Shown in pieces: positions 56,238-64,000 of a DNA stretch of 64,000 nucleotides. The notes under the pieces were generated by a model. The model was not told the DNA's origin and did no database searches. It saw only the letters and a list, made by a program, of their open reading frames with translations. Origin of the DNA: Nocardioides agri (lineage in GTDB: Bacteria > Actinomycetota > Actinomycetes > Propionibacteriales > Nocardioidaceae); assembly GCF_013778305.1 (NCBI RefSeq), contig NZ_JACEIC010000002.1, positions 2,319,669-2,383,668 on the forward strand, given 5' to 3'. The stretch's first letter is position 1. Each line of letters begins with the position of its first letter. A program made the position numbers and the translations under genes.

Positions 56238-57607
56238 CTCGCCGCCAGCACCGCCAGCCGCTCCAGCGCCGACCCGACGCTCGTGCCGATCCGCCCGAGC
56301 GTCTGGTCGAGGGCCGGCGACCCGCCGTGCTCCGGCGGGACGCGGGCAGGGTTGAGCGCGACGCGGTGCGCCCAGTCGCGGATGTCGGGCTCGGCGTTGA
56401 ACGCCGCAGCGCTGCGGAAGCCGAGCACGTTCATGACCGCCCAGTCCGGCAGCGAGTTGCCGTACGACGAAGGCGCGCACAGGCCGTTCTTGACGGCGTC
56501 GTCGGAGCGGGTCGCCTCGACGTAGCCGGTCACGGCGGCGCCGAAGCACGGGAACCCGGCGCGCACCGGCTGCAGCGTGATCGTCTCGGGCTGCCAGATC
56601 GGGATCCGCGCCGGGTACTTGAGGCCACTGGCCGCGCAGTGGACGACGACCGCGTCGTGGGGCAGGTCGATCGAGCCCCGCTCGAGCTCGAGGCGACCGG
56701 GCCGGGCACTCGTGATGTGGCCGAGCCGGACGACGTGCTCCACGGTGCGGAGCAGCTCGAGCTCCCACGCGCCCAGGGTCGGCGCCTTCGCCATCGTCGG
56801 GGTCACCGACCGGTCGATGCGGAACATGATCCCGAGGTCCTCGAGCCGCAGGAACAGCTCGTCCAGCGACGGCGCGTCGGCGCACGCGCCGAGCATGTCG
56901 GCGACCATGCCGAGGTAGATCTCCGGGTCGGGCTGGATCTTGGCGCGGTTGAGCATCCACGGGTCGCGCGGCCGCACCCAGGTGATCGCGTCGGGCTCGA
57001 GGCCGCGACCGAGCAGCCAGATCACCGCGTCGGTCGCGGTCTTGCCGGACCCGACCACGACGTAGCGGCTCGGCGCCTCCTCGACCAGCGGCAGGTCGCC
57101 GGCGGGTACGACGCGCAGCCCGTCGGCCACGTCGAAGGGCGGCGGCGTCTCGGCCGGGATGTCGGGCGCGAGGTAGTGGGCGTCGACGACCCGGCAGTGG
57201 TCGGGCACGGCGTACCGGCGGCCCGAGATGCGGGAGACGAACGTGCGGTCCCCGACGTACTCGCAGCCCGTGAAGAGCTCTACCCGTCCGAGCCCCTGCA
57301 TGCGGTCGACGGCGTCGGCGTAGTAGGCGCAGATCTTGGCCTGGCCCGCCCGCTCGTGGAGCCCGGCCTCGGGGCCGTGGGTCTGGATTCGGCCACCGCC
57401 GAGCAGCGTCGAGGCGACGCCGTAGAACGTCGAGGACTGGTGCAGCCGCACGAACGGGTAGGCCTCCAGCCAGTGGCCGCCGGCCGCGTGGCGGCGGTCG
57501 ACGATCGCGACCCGCACGTCGGCGTGGTCGACGAGCGCGTCGGTGAACGCCATGCCCATGGCGCCCGCGCCGACGACGAGGTAGTCCACGTCCACGGTCG
57601 TGGTCAT
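56234..57607 (-). CDS. FAD/NAD(P)-binding oxidoreductase (flavin monooxygenase-like)
   Basis: 457 residues. N-terminal FAD site VDYLVVGAGAMGMAFTDALVD and the second dinucleotide site YVVVGSGKTATDAVIWLLGRG. A PDHCRVVDAHYLAPDIP linker and a C-terminal VHCAASGLKYPARIP segment follow. It is a flavoprotein monooxygenase or pyridine nucleotide-disulfide-type oxidoreductase; the substrate is unknown. It could be a lipid or steroid-type hydroxylase, which remains a guess. Leaderless TAGCCT promoter box lies 6 nt before the ATG. Confidence 0.8.
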   Translation of the reverse strand: MTTTVDVDYLVVGAGAMGMAFTDALVDHADVRVAIVDRRHAAGGHWLEAYPFVRLHQSSTFYGVASTLLGGGRIQTHGPEAGLHERAGQAKICAYYADAVDRMQGLGRVELFTGCEYVGDRTFVSRISGRRYAVPDHCRVVDAHYLAPDIPAETPPPFDVADGLRVVPAGDLPLVEEAPSRYVVVGSGKTATDAVIWLLGRGLEPDAITWVRPRDPWMLNRAKIQPDPEIYLGMVADMLGACADAPSLDELFLRLEDLGIMFRIDRSVTPTMAKAPTLGAWELELLRTVEHVVRLGHITSARPGRLELERGSIDLPHDAVVVHCAASGLKYPARIPIWQPETITLQPVRAGFPCFGAAVTGYVEATRSDDAVKNGLCAPSSYGNSLPDWAVMNVLGFRSAAAFNAEPDIRDWAHRVALNPARVPPEHGGSPALDQTLGRIGTSVGSALERLAVLAAS

Positions 57608-57613
57608 GCGCCG

Positions 57614-57619
57614 AGGCTA
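57614..57619 (-). promoter_or_regulatory. -10 box of a leaderless flavoprotein promoter
   Basis: TAGCCT on the minus strand, 6 nt (CGGCGC) before the ATG at 57607, just upstream of the LapA gene stop. Confidence 0.5.
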
Positions 57620-57626
57620 GCGGGGA

Positions 57627-57938
57627 TCAGCGGCTCTCGCGGCGGACTCGGCGGCGCAGCTGCCAGATGCGCAGCGTGCCGACGACCGCGGTCAGCGCGA
57701 TCCCGATGACGGCGGCGATCAGCAGCGCGACGGACAGCGGCGTGCTGCCGTCCCACCAGAGGAACGAGAGGTGCACGTCCTGGGTGTTCTGCGCGATGAA
57801 CACGACGAGCAGGATCAGCAGCACCGCCGCCAGCACGACCGCCACCCACGCGCCGCTGGTGCGGGATCGGCGCAGCGGGTCCTTCGTCGGCCGGTCGGCC
57901 TCGGGTGCGGTGACCTCCGGCTCGGGTGCGTCGCTCAT
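57627..57938 (-). CDS. LapA-domain (DUF1049) membrane protein
   Basis: 103 residues. Hydrophilic N-terminus, then two transmembrane helices (AWVAVVLAAVLLILLVVFIAQN and PLSVALLIAAVIGIALTAVVGTL with the NTQDVHLSFLWWDG loop between), and a basic tail RRRVRRESR. The FIAQNTQDVHLSFL string is the signature of the LapA family, which in Gram-negatives takes part in LPS assembly; in actinobacteria the role is unknown. Near GlsB and DUF1684 genes on the same strand. Confidence 0.82.
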   Translation of the reverse strand: MSDAPEPEVTAPEADRPTKDPLRRSRTSGAWVAVVLAAVLLILLVVFIAQNTQDVHLSFLWWDGSTPLSVALLIAAVIGIALTAVVGTLRIWQLRRRVRRESR

Positions 57939-57966
57939 GGGTACGCCGTACCCGATGCGCGGGCGG

Positions 57967-58227
57967 TCAGACGCGCGAGCGGTCCTTGCCCGTGAGGGCC
58001 TCGGCGCTGCCGACGAGGAGGACGGCGGCGACCACGGAGAGCACGAAGCCGAGGACGTTGAGCTCCCAGATGCTGCCGGTGCCGAGCAGCCAGGCGACCG
58101 TCCCGCCGATGAGCGAGCCGACCACGCCCAGGCCGAGCGTCGCGAGCAGGCCGAGGTTCTGCTTGCCCGGCTTGAAGAGGCGAGCGAGCGCGCCGATGAT
58201 CAAGCCGGCAACGAGGAAACCGATCAT
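57967..58227 (-). CDS. GlsB/YeaQ/YmgE-family stress-response membrane protein
   Basis: 86 residues, three helices: MIGFLVAGLIIGALARLFKPG, NLGLLATLGLGVVGSLIGGTVAWLLGTG and LNVLGFVLSVVAAVLLVGSAEAL. The first helix with GxxAxLxKPG and the GGxxG turn are typical of the transglycosylase-associated/YeaQ family, small inner-membrane proteins induced by stress. The start overlaps the stop of the DUF1684 gene (ATGA on the minus strand), but TACCGT 6 nt upstream gives it a promoter of its own. Confidence 0.85.
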   Translation of the reverse strand: MIGFLVAGLIIGALARLFKPGKQNLGLLATLGLGVVGSLIGGTVAWLLGTGSIWELNVLGFVLSVVAAVLLVGSAEALTGKDRSRV

Positions 58228-58925
58228 GCTTCGACGGTAGCGCCCGGCTGGTTGGGCACGGGCGTCTGCTCACCCGCCTCGACCGCGAACGGCAGGGTGT
58301 TCTCGGGCGGCGGCACCGGGCAGGTGGCGAAGTCGGTGTAGGCGCAGGGCATGTTGTGGGCCCGGTTGAAGTCGATCGTCACCGTGCCGTCGGGTGCCGG
58401 CGCGTCGAGGACCAGCTGCCGCATGGCGGGGTACGTCGTGACGCCCGACGTCGCGTCGCGGAAGAGCACCCACAGCCCGTCCTCGTCGTCCCACGCGACC
58501 AGCCGGTGCTCGTCTCCGTCGTGCTCGAAGACCAGCACGTTGTCGGGCTCGACCCGCGCCGTGACGACCCAGGCGGGGTCGGGCGGGAAGCACGGCGTGC
58601 CCCGGTAGGCGGTGAGGTTGGGAGAGTCGGGGTGGCGGGGACGCACGATCGTGCGGCCGTCGCGGTCGGCCACCTCGACGACGGTGTCGCCGAGGGTCAG
58701 CGTGGTGCCCCGCTCGTCCAGGCGGCCGAGCCGGCGCACGCCGTCGTCCAGCTCGACCGTCGTGCCGTCCTCGTCCTGGCGCCAGACGCCCGGCACGTCG
58801 GCGAAGCGCTGCGGCTCCTCACCCAGCCAGTGGATGCCGGTGATCGCCAGCCAGCCGACCGGGCTGCGCAGCCGCCCCTCCCGGGCGTCGCGCCACGCCT
58901 GCCAGTCGCTGTCGAAGTCGCTCAC
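58224..58925 (-). CDS. DUF1684 family protein
   Basis: 233 residues, soluble, starting with GTG (VSDFDSDWQAWRDAREGRL). The family strings SPVGWLAITGIHWLGEEPQRF, ATSGVTTYPAMRQLVLD and IDFNRAHNMPCAYTDFATCPVPPPEN are present. Function unknown; a small beta-rich fold. It is upstream of and overlaps the GlsB gene, so the two may be co-transcribed. Divergent from the ABC ATPase gene. Confidence 0.85.
   Translation of the reverse strand: MSDFDSDWQAWRDAREGRLRSPVGWLAITGIHWLGEEPQRFADVPGVWRQDEDGTTVELDDGVRRLGRLDERGTTLTLGDTVVEVADRDGRTIVRPRHPDSPNLTAYRGTPCFPPDPAWVVTARVEPDNVLVFEHDGDEHRLVAWDDEDGLWVLFRDATSGVTTYPAMRQLVLDAPAPDGTVTIDFNRAHNMPCAYTDFATCPVPPPENTLPFAVEAGEQTPVPNQPGATVEA
58234..58239 (-). promoter_or_regulatory. 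-10 box of a leaderless glsB-like promoter
   Basis: TACCGT on the minus strand, 6 nt before the ATG at 58227; it lies inside the 3' end of the upstream DUF1684 gene. Confidence 0.45.
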
Positions 58926-59046
58926 CTCCGCATCGTCGCAGGCGCGGCCAGCCCGGCGTACCCCCAGCGGATCAGGGGGAGTCTCGGGGTCCGGTCCGGG
59001 GTGCTCCCCGATGTGCGGACCCGCCTCGGCGACGGAGGGTGGACCC

Positions 59047-59979
59047 ATGATTCGTGCCCACGCACTCACCAAGCGGTTCCCCGCCGGCAAGGGGGAGACC
59101 CGGACGGCCGTCGACGCCATCGACTTCGTCGTCGAGCCCGGCCGGGTGACCGGCTTCCTCGGTCCCAACGGCGCCGGCAAGTCCACGACGATGCGGATGA
59201 TCCTCGGCCTCGACGCCCCGACCTCCGGGACCGTGAGCGTCAACGGGCACCGGTACGCCGACTCACCCGCGCCGCTGCGCGAGATCGGCGCACTCCTCGA
59301 CGCGCACGCCATCCACCCCGGGAGGTCCGCCCGGGACCACCTCCGGTGGCTGGCGGCGTCCAACGGCATCCCGACCACGCGTGTGGGCGAGGTGCTCGAC
59401 CTGGTCGGCCTGGAATCGGTCGCCGGTCAGAGGGCGGGCCGGTTCTCGCTCGGCATGGGGCAGCGTCTCGGCATCGCCGCGGCGATGCTCGGCGACCCGC
59501 CGGTGGTCGTGCTCGACGAGCCCGTCAACGGACTCGACCCCGAGGGCATCCGTTGGGTGCGCACCTTCGCGCGCCAGCTCGCCGACGAGGGCCGGACCGT
59601 CTTCATCTCCAGCCACCTCATGTCCGAGATGGCGCTGATGGCCGACCACCTGCTGGTGATCGGCCGCGGCCAGATCCTGGCCGACTGCTCGATGACCGAG
59701 TTCATGTCCGACCACGCGACGTCGTACGTGCGGGTCAAGGCGCCCGCCCTCGGCGACGCCGCGACCCTGCTGGGCGGCCGCGGCCTCGACGTCTCCCGCG
59801 TGGACGACGAGATCCGGGTCGTCGGCCTGGACGCCGCCGCGATCGGCGACACGCTCTTCCGGCACGGCCTGGCCGTCCACGAGCTCACCCTGGTGCGCTC
59901 CTCGCTCGAGGACGCGTTCATGACCCTGACCGCTGACAGCGTGGAGTACCACGCGATGACCGAGGGAGCCGCCCGATGA
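59047..59979 (+). CDS. ABC transporter ATP-binding protein (ABC-2 type)
   Basis: 310 residues. Walker A is LGPNGAGKSTTMRMIL, the signature loop FSLGMGQRLGIAAAML, and Walker B VVVLDEPVNGLDPEGIRW, with the H-loop His in FISSHLMSEMALM. A C-terminal extension of about 80 residues ends the chain. This is the daunorubicin-resistance/export class that pairs with a single permease; the next gene overlaps it (ATGA). The ATG after GGAGGG is used. Substrate not known. Confidence 0.93.
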   Translation: MIRAHALTKRFPAGKGETRTAVDAIDFVVEPGRVTGFLGPNGAGKSTTMRMILGLDAPTSGTVSVNGHRYADSPAPLREIGALLDAHAIHPGRSARDHLRWLAASNGIPTTRVGEVLDLVGLESVAGQRAGRFSLGMGQRLGIAAAMLGDPPVVVLDEPVNGLDPEGIRWVRTFARQLADEGRTVFISSHLMSEMALMADHLLVIGRGQILADCSMTEFMSDHATSYVRVKAPALGDAATLLGGRGLDVSRVDDEIRVVGLDAAAIGDTLFRHGLAVHELTLVRSSLEDAFMTLTADSVEYHAMTEGAAR

Positions 59980-60794
59980 CCGCCACGCTGATGGAGTCGG
60001 GCGCGGTCGTCGAGCGCGCCGACGTGGCGCGCCCGACGTTCGCCGCCGTGCTCCGCGCGGAGTGGGTCAAGCTGCGCACCGTGCGCTCGACCTGGTGGAC
60101 GCTGGTCGCGACGTTCGTGCTCGGTGCCGGCCTCACCACGCTGATCTGCTGGGGCAACGCCGACTGGCTGGCCTCCCCCGAGGCCGACGAGTCCCCGGGC
60201 TCGTTCATCACCTGGGGGATGATGATCGCCCAGATCACCGCGGTGGTGCTCGGCGCGCTCGTCGTCACGACGGAGTACGGCACCGGCATGATCCGCACGA
60301 CGTTCGCCGCCGTGCCCGCCCGTGGCCGCGTGCTCGCCGCGAAGTCGCTGCTCGTGGTCGCGCTGCTCGGCGTCGTCGGGACCGTGACCGCCTTCGTCGG
60401 GTACGCCGGCGGCAACTACTTCCTCGACCGCGAGGGCATCGGCATGTCGATGTCCGGCGACGTGCTGCGGTCGATGTACGGCTCCGGCCTCTACCTCGCC
60501 GGCATCGGCCTCTTCACCATCGCCGTGGGGTTCCTGCTCCGGCACACGGCGGGCACGATCTCGATCGTCCTGGCGCTGATGCTGATCCTCGGCAACATGG
60601 TCAACCTGATCCCCGGCGCGTTCGGCGAGTGGGTGACCAAGCTGATGCCGGGCAACGCCGGCTCCCCGATCTCGACGCCGGTCTCGTTCAACCCGAACCT
60701 CTTCGACGCGTGGACCGGCTTCGCGGTCTTCTGCCTCGAGATCGCGGTGCTGCTCGTCGCGGCGTACGTGGTGGTGAAGCGGCGGGACGCCTGA
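59976..60794 (+). CDS. ABC-2 type transporter permease
   Basis: 272 residues with six helices: the first, WWTLVATFVLGAGLTTLICW, after the elbow VLRAEWVKLRTVRST, then FITWGMMIAQITAVVLGALVV, SLLVVALLGVVGTVTAFVGYAGG, YLAGIGLFTIAVGFLL, ISIVLALMLILGNMV and AVFCLEIAVLLVAAYVVV. YGTGMIRTTFAAVPARGRVLAAK is a typical cytoplasmic loop. Overlaps the ATPase gene by 4 nt, forming one exporter. Two copies of repeat B follow the gene. Confidence 0.88.
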   Translation: MTATLMESGAVVERADVARPTFAAVLRAEWVKLRTVRSTWWTLVATFVLGAGLTTLICWGNADWLASPEADESPGSFITWGMMIAQITAVVLGALVVTTEYGTGMIRTTFAAVPARGRVLAAKSLLVVALLGVVGTVTAFVGYAGGNYFLDREGIGMSMSGDVLRSMYGSGLYLAGIGLFTIAVGFLLRHTAGTISIVLALMLILGNMVNLIPGAFGEWVTKLMPGNAGSPISTPVSFNPNLFDAWTGFAVFCLEIAVLLVAAYVVVKRRDA

Positions 60795-60837
60795 GCTGTC
60801 CGGTGCCGCTGCCGCTGCCGCCGCCGTCGCCGCCGCA

Positions 60838-60925
60838 GTTTCATCAAGGGATGAGGTTGAGACCGCGCTTCCCTGGGCGAATTCGCCGAGGGAAACGCCG
60901 GTCCGCCTTCATACCTTGATGAAAC
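60838..60925. repeat. Intergenic palindromic repeat B, copy 2
   Basis: Ends GTTTCATCAAGGGATGA (60838-60854) and its complement with one mismatch (60909-60925). Between them is a stem GCGCTTCCCT...AGGGAAACGC around a perfect 12-bp palindrome GGCGAATTCGCC. Lies 43 bp after the ABC permease stop. Left flank CGCCGCCGCA is shared with copy 3. Confidence 0.78.
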
Positions 60926-60929
60926 GCCG

Positions 60930-60953
60930 CCCGCCCGCCCGCCCGCCCGCCCG
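60930..60953. repeat. (CCCG)6 tandem repeat
   Basis: Six exact CCCG tetranucleotides between repeats B2 and B3. A slippage-prone microsatellite; no reading frame crosses it. Confidence 0.8.
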
Positions 60954-60978
60954 GCCGACCGGTGCCTCGCCGCCGCAG

Positions 60979-61054
60979 CTTCATCAAGGGATGAGGACGA
61001 GACCGCGCTTCCCCGGGCGAGTTCGGCGAGGGAGGCGCAGCCCCGCCTTCATCC
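60979..61054. repeat. Intergenic palindromic repeat B, copy 3
   Basis: Ends CTTCATCAAGGGATGA (60979-60994) and TCATCCCTTGATGAA (61039-61053), with an inner stem GCGCTTCCC/GGGAGGCGC. Same orientation as copy 2, which lies 53 bp upstream. Its end is 66 bp before the recC start, so it is transcribed or flanks the recC promoter. Confidence 0.78.
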
Positions 61055-61107
61055 CTTGATGAAACTGCAGCCCCGCCAGTCCCGCCCGCCCTGTCCCCGC
61101 CGCCGCA

Positions 61108-61113
61108 TAGGGT
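61108..61113 (+). promoter_or_regulatory. -10 box of a leaderless recC promoter
   Basis: TAGGGT followed by 6 nt and the GTG start of recC. Lies 54 bp after repeat B3, and no ribosome-binding site precedes the GTG. Confidence 0.5.
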
Positions 61114-61119
61114 CACCCC

Positions 61120-64000
61120 GTGACCCTGCAGATCCACCGAGCCTCGCGCACCGACGTGCTCGCGGACCGGCTCGGAGACCTGCTGGCCACGCCGCTCGAC
61201 GACCCGTTCGCCGAGGAGGTCGTGGTGGTGCCGGCCAAGGGGGTCGAGCGCTGGCTCACCCAGCGGCTCAGCCACCGGCTCGGCACCGGCTCGCGGGGCG
61301 GGGACGGCGTGTGCGCGGGGGTGCGGTTCCTCAGCCCGCGCAGCCTGGTCAGCCTGCTGCTCGGCCGCGAGAGCGACGACCCGTGGGACCCCGAGCGGCT
61401 GGTCTGGCCGCTGCTGGCGACCATCGACGACAGCCTCGACGAGCGCGGGTTCGAGACTCTCGCCCGGCACCTCGGGCACGGGCTCGACGGGCCCGACGGC
61501 GAGCTGCGCCGCAACCGGCGCTACTCCGTCGCGATCCGGCTGGCGCACCTCTTCGCGTCGTACGCCGTCCAGCGGCCGTCGCTCGTGACCACCTGGCGCG
61601 CGGGCGACGACGGCGACCTCGCCGACGACCTGCGCTGGCAGGCCGAGCTGTGGCGGCGGCTGCTGTCGCGGGTGGACGCGCCGCCGCCCGACGTGCGGCA
61701 CGCCGAGACCGTCGCGGCGCTCGAGGCGGGCGGCGGGAACCTGCCGCTGCCGGGCCGGCTGTCGCTCTTCGGCCACACCCGGATCCCGGTCACCGAGGTG
61801 GAGCTGCTGAAGGCGCTCGGCGCGCACCGCGACGTCCGGCTCTTCCTGCCCCAGCCCTCGCCCGCGCTCTGGGACGATCTCGCCGGGCTCGGCGGCGTCG
61901 TCGCCCGCGAGGACGACCCGTCCGCCGACCGCGTCGGCCACCCGCTGCTCGCCTCGCTCGGCCGCGACGCCCGCGAGCTGCGGCGCACCCTCGACGGCGT
62001 CGACGCCGAGCTCGTGCCGGCCCAGGACGCCGGCCCGGCCACGATGCTCGGCTGGCTGCAGCAGGACCTGCGCGCCAACCACGCCCCGACCTACGACGAG
62101 CGCGCCGGCCGCCACCTTGCCGCCGACGACCGGACGCTGCAGGTGCACGCGTGCCACGGTCCGGCCCGGCAGGTCGACGTACTGCGCGAGGTGCTGGTCG
62201 GCATGCTCCAGGACGACCCCACCCTCGAGCCGCGCGACATCCTCGTGATGTGCCCCGACATCGAGACCTACGCGCCGCTGATCTCGGCGGGGTTCGGGCT
62301 CGCGACGACCGACGGACACCCCGCCCACCGGCTGCGCGTCAAGCTCGCCGACCGGGCGCTCACCAGCACCAACCCGCTGCTGGCCGTCGCCGGTGACCTG
62401 CTCGAGCTGTCCGGCGGGCGCGTCGCCGCGGCCGACGTGCTCGACCTCGCGGCGACCGAGCCGTGCCGCCGGCGGTTCGGGTTCACCGACGACGACCTCG
62501 ACCGGGTCAGCCGCTGGGTGGCGCGCGCCGGCGTGCGGTGGGGGCTCGACGCCGAGGCGCGCCGGGCCTTCTCCATGGACGGCTTCGAGCACAACACCTG
62601 GCGCGCCGGCCTCGACCGGATCCTGCTCGGTGTCGCGATGAGCGGCGACGACCACCGCCACCTCGGCCGCGGGCTGCCGCTCGACGACGTGGGCAGCAAC
62701 GAGATCGACCTCGCCGGCCGGCTCGCCGAGCTCGTCTCCCGGCTCGACACCTGCCTGACCGGGCTGGCCGGGGCGCGCACGGTCGCGGAGTGGACCGACC
62801 GGCTGCGCGCCGGCGTCCGCGGGCTCACCGACGTCGCGGCCGACGACGCGTGGCAGCTCCCGCAGTTCGAGCGCGAGCTGGCCCGGGCGGCCGCCTCCGC
62901 CCACGACGGGGAGATCGAGCTGCGCCTCTCCGACGTGCGCGCCATGCTCCAGTCGCGGCTGGCCGGCCGGCCCACCCGCGCCAACTTCCGCACCGGCACG
63001 CTCACCGTCTGCACGATGGTGCCGATGCGCTCGGTCCCGCACCGGGTCGTCGCCCTCGTCGGCCTCGACGACGGGGTGTTCCCGCGCGCCGGCGCGGTCG
63101 ACGGCGACGACGTGCTCGGCCGGCACCCGCTCACCGGCGAGCGCGACGCCCGCAGCGAGGACCGGCAGCTGCTCCTCGACGCGGTGCTGGCCGCGGCCGA
63201 GCACCTCGTCATCACCTACACGGGGGCCAACGAGCAGTCCGGCGCGCGCCGGCCACCCGCCGTACCCCTCGGCGAGATCCTGGACGCCGCCGACCGCACC
63301 ACCGCCGAGCCGGTCCGCGACCGGGTGCTCACCCACCACCCGCTGCAGCCCTACGACGCGCGCAACTTCGTGCCCGGGCGGCCGTTCAGCTTCGACGACG
63401 CCGCGCTGGCCGGTGCCCGCTCGGCCTGGGGGGTACGACGCGAGCCGCCGCCGTTCCTGACCGGCTCGCTGGCCCCGCGCGAGCGCGAGGACGTGTCGCT
63501 CGCCGAGCTCAAGGCGTTCCTCGCCCACCCGGTGCGGGCGTTCCTGCGCGAGCGGCTCGACGTGGCGACGCCGTTCGAGCCCGACGACCTGGCCGACGCG
63601 ATCCCGGTGACGCTCGACAGCCTCGAGAAGTGGCAGATCGGCGACCGGCTGCTGCGCGAGCTGCTCGCCGGCCACGACCCCGTCGCGGTGATGACCGCCG
63701 AGCAGCTGAGCGGCACGCTGCCGCCGGGCGGACTCGGCACCGGCGCCTTCAACGAGGTGGTCGAGGAGTGCCAGCGGCTCTGGTCGCGCACCAGCGAGAT
63801 CCGCGAGGGCGAGCGCCGCTCCGTCGACGTCGACGTCGACCTCGGCGACGGACGGCGGCTCACCGGCACCGTCCCCGGCGTCTACGGCACCCGCGTCGTC
63901 TCGCTCGGCTACTCCCGCCTCAACGCCCGCCAGCGACTGCAGACCTGGGTCGACCTGCTGGCGTTGAGCGCGACCTACCCCGACCAGCACTGGACCGCCC
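61120..64000 (+). CDS. recC: Exodeoxyribonuclease V gamma chain, N-terminal 960 residues (3' end outside window)
   Basis: The reading frame from this GTG stays open to the last base: 960 full codons. It opens VTLQIHRASRTDVLADRLGDLL and PFAEEVVVVPAKGVERWLTQRL, the typical RecC N-terminus; RLSLFGHTRIPVTEVELL, EPRDILVMCPDIETYAPLI and MVPMRSVPHRVVALVGLDDGVFPR follow, and later ERGERDARSEDRQLLLDAVLAAAE-type strings (GERDARSEDRQLLLDAV). RecC is the subunit that recognises Chi and threads DNA in RecBCD repair. Longer opposite-strand frames in this stretch are shadows. A leaderless promoter precedes it; recB and recD are expected downstream. Confidence 0.95.
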   Translation, partial: MTLQIHRASRTDVLADRLGDLLATPLDDPFAEEVVVVPAKGVERWLTQRLSHRLGTGSRGGDGVCAGVRFLSPRSLVSLLLGRESDDPWDPERLVWPLLATIDDSLDERGFETLARHLGHGLDGPDGELRRNRRYSVAIRLAHLFASYAVQRPSLVTTWRAGDDGDLADDLRWQAELWRRLLSRVDAPPPDVRHAETVAALEAGGGNLPLPGRLSLFGHTRIPVTEVELLKALGAHRDVRLFLPQPSPALWDDLAGLGGVVAREDDPSADRVGHPLLASLGRDARELRRTLDGVDAELVPAQDAGPATMLGWLQQDLRANHAPTYDERAGRHLAADDRTLQVHACHGPARQVDVLREVLVGMLQDDPTLEPRDILVMCPDIETYAPLISAGFGLATTDGHPAHRLRVKLADRALTSTNPLLAVAGDLLELSGGRVAAADVLDLAATEPCRRRFGFTDDDLDRVSRWVARAGVRWGLDAEARRAFSMDGFEHNTWRAGLDRILLGVAMSGDDHRHLGRGLPLDDVGSNEIDLAGRLAELVSRLDTCLTGLAGARTVAEWTDRLRAGVRGLTDVAADDAWQLPQFERELARAAASAHDGEIELRLSDVRAMLQSRLAGRPTRANFRTGTLTVCTMVPMRSVPHRVVALVGLDDGVFPRAGAVDGDDVLGRHPLTGERDARSEDRQLLLDAVLAAAEHLVITYTGANEQSGARRPPAVPLGEILDAADRTTAEPVRDRVLTHHPLQPYDARNFVPGRPFSFDDAALAGARSAWGVRREPPPFLTGSLAPREREDVSLAELKAFLAHPVRAFLRERLDVATPFEPDDLADAIPVTLDSLEKWQIGDRLLRELLAGHDPVAVMTAEQLSGTLPPGGLGTGAFNEVVEECQRLWSRTSEIREGERRSVDVDVDLGDGRRLTGTVPGVYGTRVVSLGYSRLNARQRLQTWVDLLALSATYPDQHWTA

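Noticed and set aside
60844..63990. Long minus-strand open frame of over 1000 codons
   Set aside because: It is the complement of recC, whose plus-strand frame has a recognisable protein, a promoter and no stop. The antisense translation is Arg/Ala/Gly/Val-rich and has no domain; long antisense frames are expected at this GC content.

Overview
The window is a 64 kb piece of a very GC-rich actinobacterial chromosome, most like Nocardioides or another Nocardioidaceae. That placement is an inference from gene content and codon use, not from a database search. Supporting features are a Bpa-type proteasome activator, a complete mycofactocin locus, an F420:NADPH oxidoreductase, a PcaDC fusion in the beta-ketoadipate pathway, many GTG starts, 4-nt ATGA/GTGA gene overlaps, and many TAnnnT -10 boxes only 6-7 nt before a start codon (leaderless transcripts). 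No phage, insertion-sequence transposase or CRISPR array was seen.

Layout. 1-8.3 kb: end of serS followed by two Cof-type HAD phosphatases and a GNAT in one overlapping run, then bpa, a quinone oxidoreductase, a MobA-like nucleotidyltransferase, a nitrilase-family hydrolase and a stand-alone biotin carrier. 8.3-11.1 kb: two serine tRNAs (UGA and GCU) and a small cassette of a 39-aa pre-peptide facing a LuxR-type regulator. 11.1-22 kb: the PEP node, with canonical GTP-PEPCK (pckG), tRNA-Arg(ACG), ppsR-ppsA and a second, metal-site-altered PEPCK paralogue; a membrane protein, a CGNR regulator and a PGRP-type amidase lie between. 22-29 kb: a PAP2 phosphatase with TetR, then a LacI-controlled sugar unit (AGE-family isomerase plus PfkB kinase) with clustered operators, then an acyl-CoA dehydrogenase. 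28.8-37.7 kb: mycofactocin locus mftR / mftABCDE-SDR-mftF, a DHA2 exporter and npdG. 37.7-42.1 kb: enoyl-CoA hydratase, PQ-loop and PGPGW membrane proteins, a secreted Cys-repeat protein and an HtrA protease. 42.2-55.1 kb: 4-hydroxybenzoate/protocatechuate degradation in two blocks (iclR-pobA divergent from pcaHGB-pcaDC; lysR divergent from pcaFIJ), separated by WYL/VOC, GNAT/TetR and aldo-keto reductase genes. 55.1-64 kb: a secreted beta-propeller, a flavoprotein, LapA and GlsB membrane proteins, DUF1684, an ABC transporter pair, and the first 960 codons of recC, which runs off the window end.

How the genes work together. PobA makes protocatechuate from 4-hydroxybenzoate, and PcaHG, PcaB, PcaDC, PcaIJ and PcaF take it to succinyl-CoA and acetyl-CoA. 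PckG and PpsA (with PpsR switching PpsA on and off) would then feed PEP into gluconeogenesis. Mycofactocin and F420 enzymes supply alternative redox cofactors.

Three families of palindromic intergenic repeats are present: A (two 80-bp copies), B (three copies with TTTCATCAAGGGATGA-type ends) and C (one nested hairpin). A and C lie between convergent genes next to stop codons. The items judged most worth follow-up are the altered PEPCK paralogue, the secreted decapeptide/regulator pair, the repeats, and the dense set of leaderless promoters and palindromic operators.
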